From positions 1-21,397 of the IMG/VR virus record IMGVR_UViG_3300009329_000024: DNA of 21,397 nt; one strand, 5' to 3'. The DNA is from a virus. The notes under the pieces were generated by a model. The model ran no database searches. It was not told the DNA's origin and saw only the letters and a program-made list of their open reading frames with translations. How positions within the stretch are numbered: the first letter of the stretch is position 1; every line of letters starts with the position of its first letter. This document shows positions 20,969 through 21,397 of this stretch, piece after piece. The translations under genes were made by a program, and so were the position numbers.

Positions 20969-21397
20969 TTATTTCTCAAATAATTCGTGTTGAAATTTAA
21001 ATTTTTCTATTCTTGTTTTAGCAATATTGCAATAATCTTCATCTAACTCAATCCCGATAAAGTCAAAGCCTTCTTTTTTACAGGCGATTCCTGTTGAACC
21101 TGAACCCATAAATGGGTCTAATACTGTTCCATCTTTTGGTGTTACCAACCTTACAAGGTATTGCATTAGTTTTGTTGGTTTTACTGTTGGGTGGTTGTTG
21201 TGATTTTTTGTTTGAACTTCTATTCTATTATCACAGTTGCATTTTGATTTTTGAGACAATCCAACTATCGGTTTCCCGCAATTTCCACATCTTCGTGTTG
21301 TGTTCCTTCCGCTTTCCTTCTCCTCCAACCCCTCACACCCCTCATTCCGCTCACTCTTACTTGCCTTTGCACAATAGAAGAAACGAGCAGCAGAGCC
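20969..21397 (-). CDS. DNA N6-adenine/N4-cytosine methyltransferase, C-terminal part (partial, N-terminus beyond window)
   Basis: The frame is open through the window edge for 142 residues, so the short TTG-initiated version is not the true start. It opens with ARFFYCAKASKSERNEGCEG, an element common before the end of PF01555-type methylases. Then comes a zinc-like Cys insert (RRCGNCGKPIVG, KCNCDN), HPTVKPTKLMQYLVRL, and the AdoMet-binding motif LDPFMGSGSTG followed by FDFIGIELDEDYCNIAKTRI. The catalytic DPPY motif should lie outside the window. The product modifies DNA bases, perhaps to escape host restriction; its target is unknown. The gene is clearly more AT-rich than its neighbours, with A/T-ending codons, which suggests recent acquisition. 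Confidence 0.93.
   Translation of the reverse strand, partial: GSAARFFYCAKASKSERNEGCEGLEEKESGRNTTRRCGNCGKPIVGLSQKSKCNCDNRIEVQTKNHNNHPTVKPTKLMQYLVRLVTPKDGTVLDPFMGSGSTGIACKKEGFDFIGIELDEDYCNIAKTRIEKFKFQHELFEK

Noticed and set aside
21300-21328. Methyltransferase start at TTG 21328
   Set aside because: The frame stays open upstream to the window edge with conserved methylase residues (RFFYCAKASK), so the true start lies outside.
1-21397. CRISPR arrays, tRNA or rRNA genes, and insertion sequences
   Set aside because: No regular repeat-spacer unit, cloverleaf-like region, rRNA signature, transposase or terminal inverted repeat was seen.

Overview
The window looks like part of the late region of a tailed double-stranded DNA phage or prophage (Caudoviricetes). 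Every supported gene lies on the minus strand, so transcription runs from high to low coordinates. Genes are packed with ATGA, GTGA or TAATG overlaps, and most starts have a clear Shine-Dalgarno sequence (AGAGAGG, GGAGG, GAGGG). This points to a bacterial host with standard SD-led initiation. The host genus cannot be told from the sequence. No integrase, tRNA, rRNA, transposase or CRISPR array was seen.

Layout in the direction of transcription. (1) 21397-20576: the C-terminal part of an AT-rich DNA methyltransferase that runs off the window edge, then a zinc-ribbon protein, closed by a hairpin terminator at about 20500-20541. (2) A promoter-like stretch with TACGCA/TGCGTA repeats, then the packaging genes: small terminase (20423-19287), large terminase (19456-17273, overlapping the small one by 170 nt), a probable terminator, and the portal (17171-15234). 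(3) A zinc-ribbon protein, a DUF6527-like protein and a Mu-F-like minor head protein (14738-13488). (4) Three small proteins of unknown function (13491-12522), the first a coiled coil with a hydrophobic segment and the second with a Trp-rich segment. (5) A block of very large multidomain proteins of the 'polyvalent protein' type: a 270-aa tagged protein; a 951-aa inorganic-pyrophosphatase-like plus zincin metallopeptidase protein; a 1826-aa protein with two ParB-like domains and a SNF2 helicase; two small proteins, one probably a beta-rich structural protein; and a second SF2 helicase of more than 907 aa that runs off the low-coordinate end.

The terminase, portal and Mu-F genes build the packaging machine and portal vertex. 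By analogy with described polyvalent proteins, the large products are probably packaged with or injected alongside the genome, to act on DNA, nucleotides or host proteins at the start of infection; this is inference. The most striking feature is a short basic motif (core RxxKSGKxxxVRxHxDxR) repeated at or near the start of these otherwise unrelated large proteins. It occurs in three of them, twice in one, with a degenerate copy in a fourth. It looks like a shared tag. A second motif (GHKYxKRTGxPGKYxY) occurs twice in the 1826-aa protein, on either side of its complete ParB domain, like the borders of a swappable cassette. Capsid, scaffold and tail genes are not in the window.
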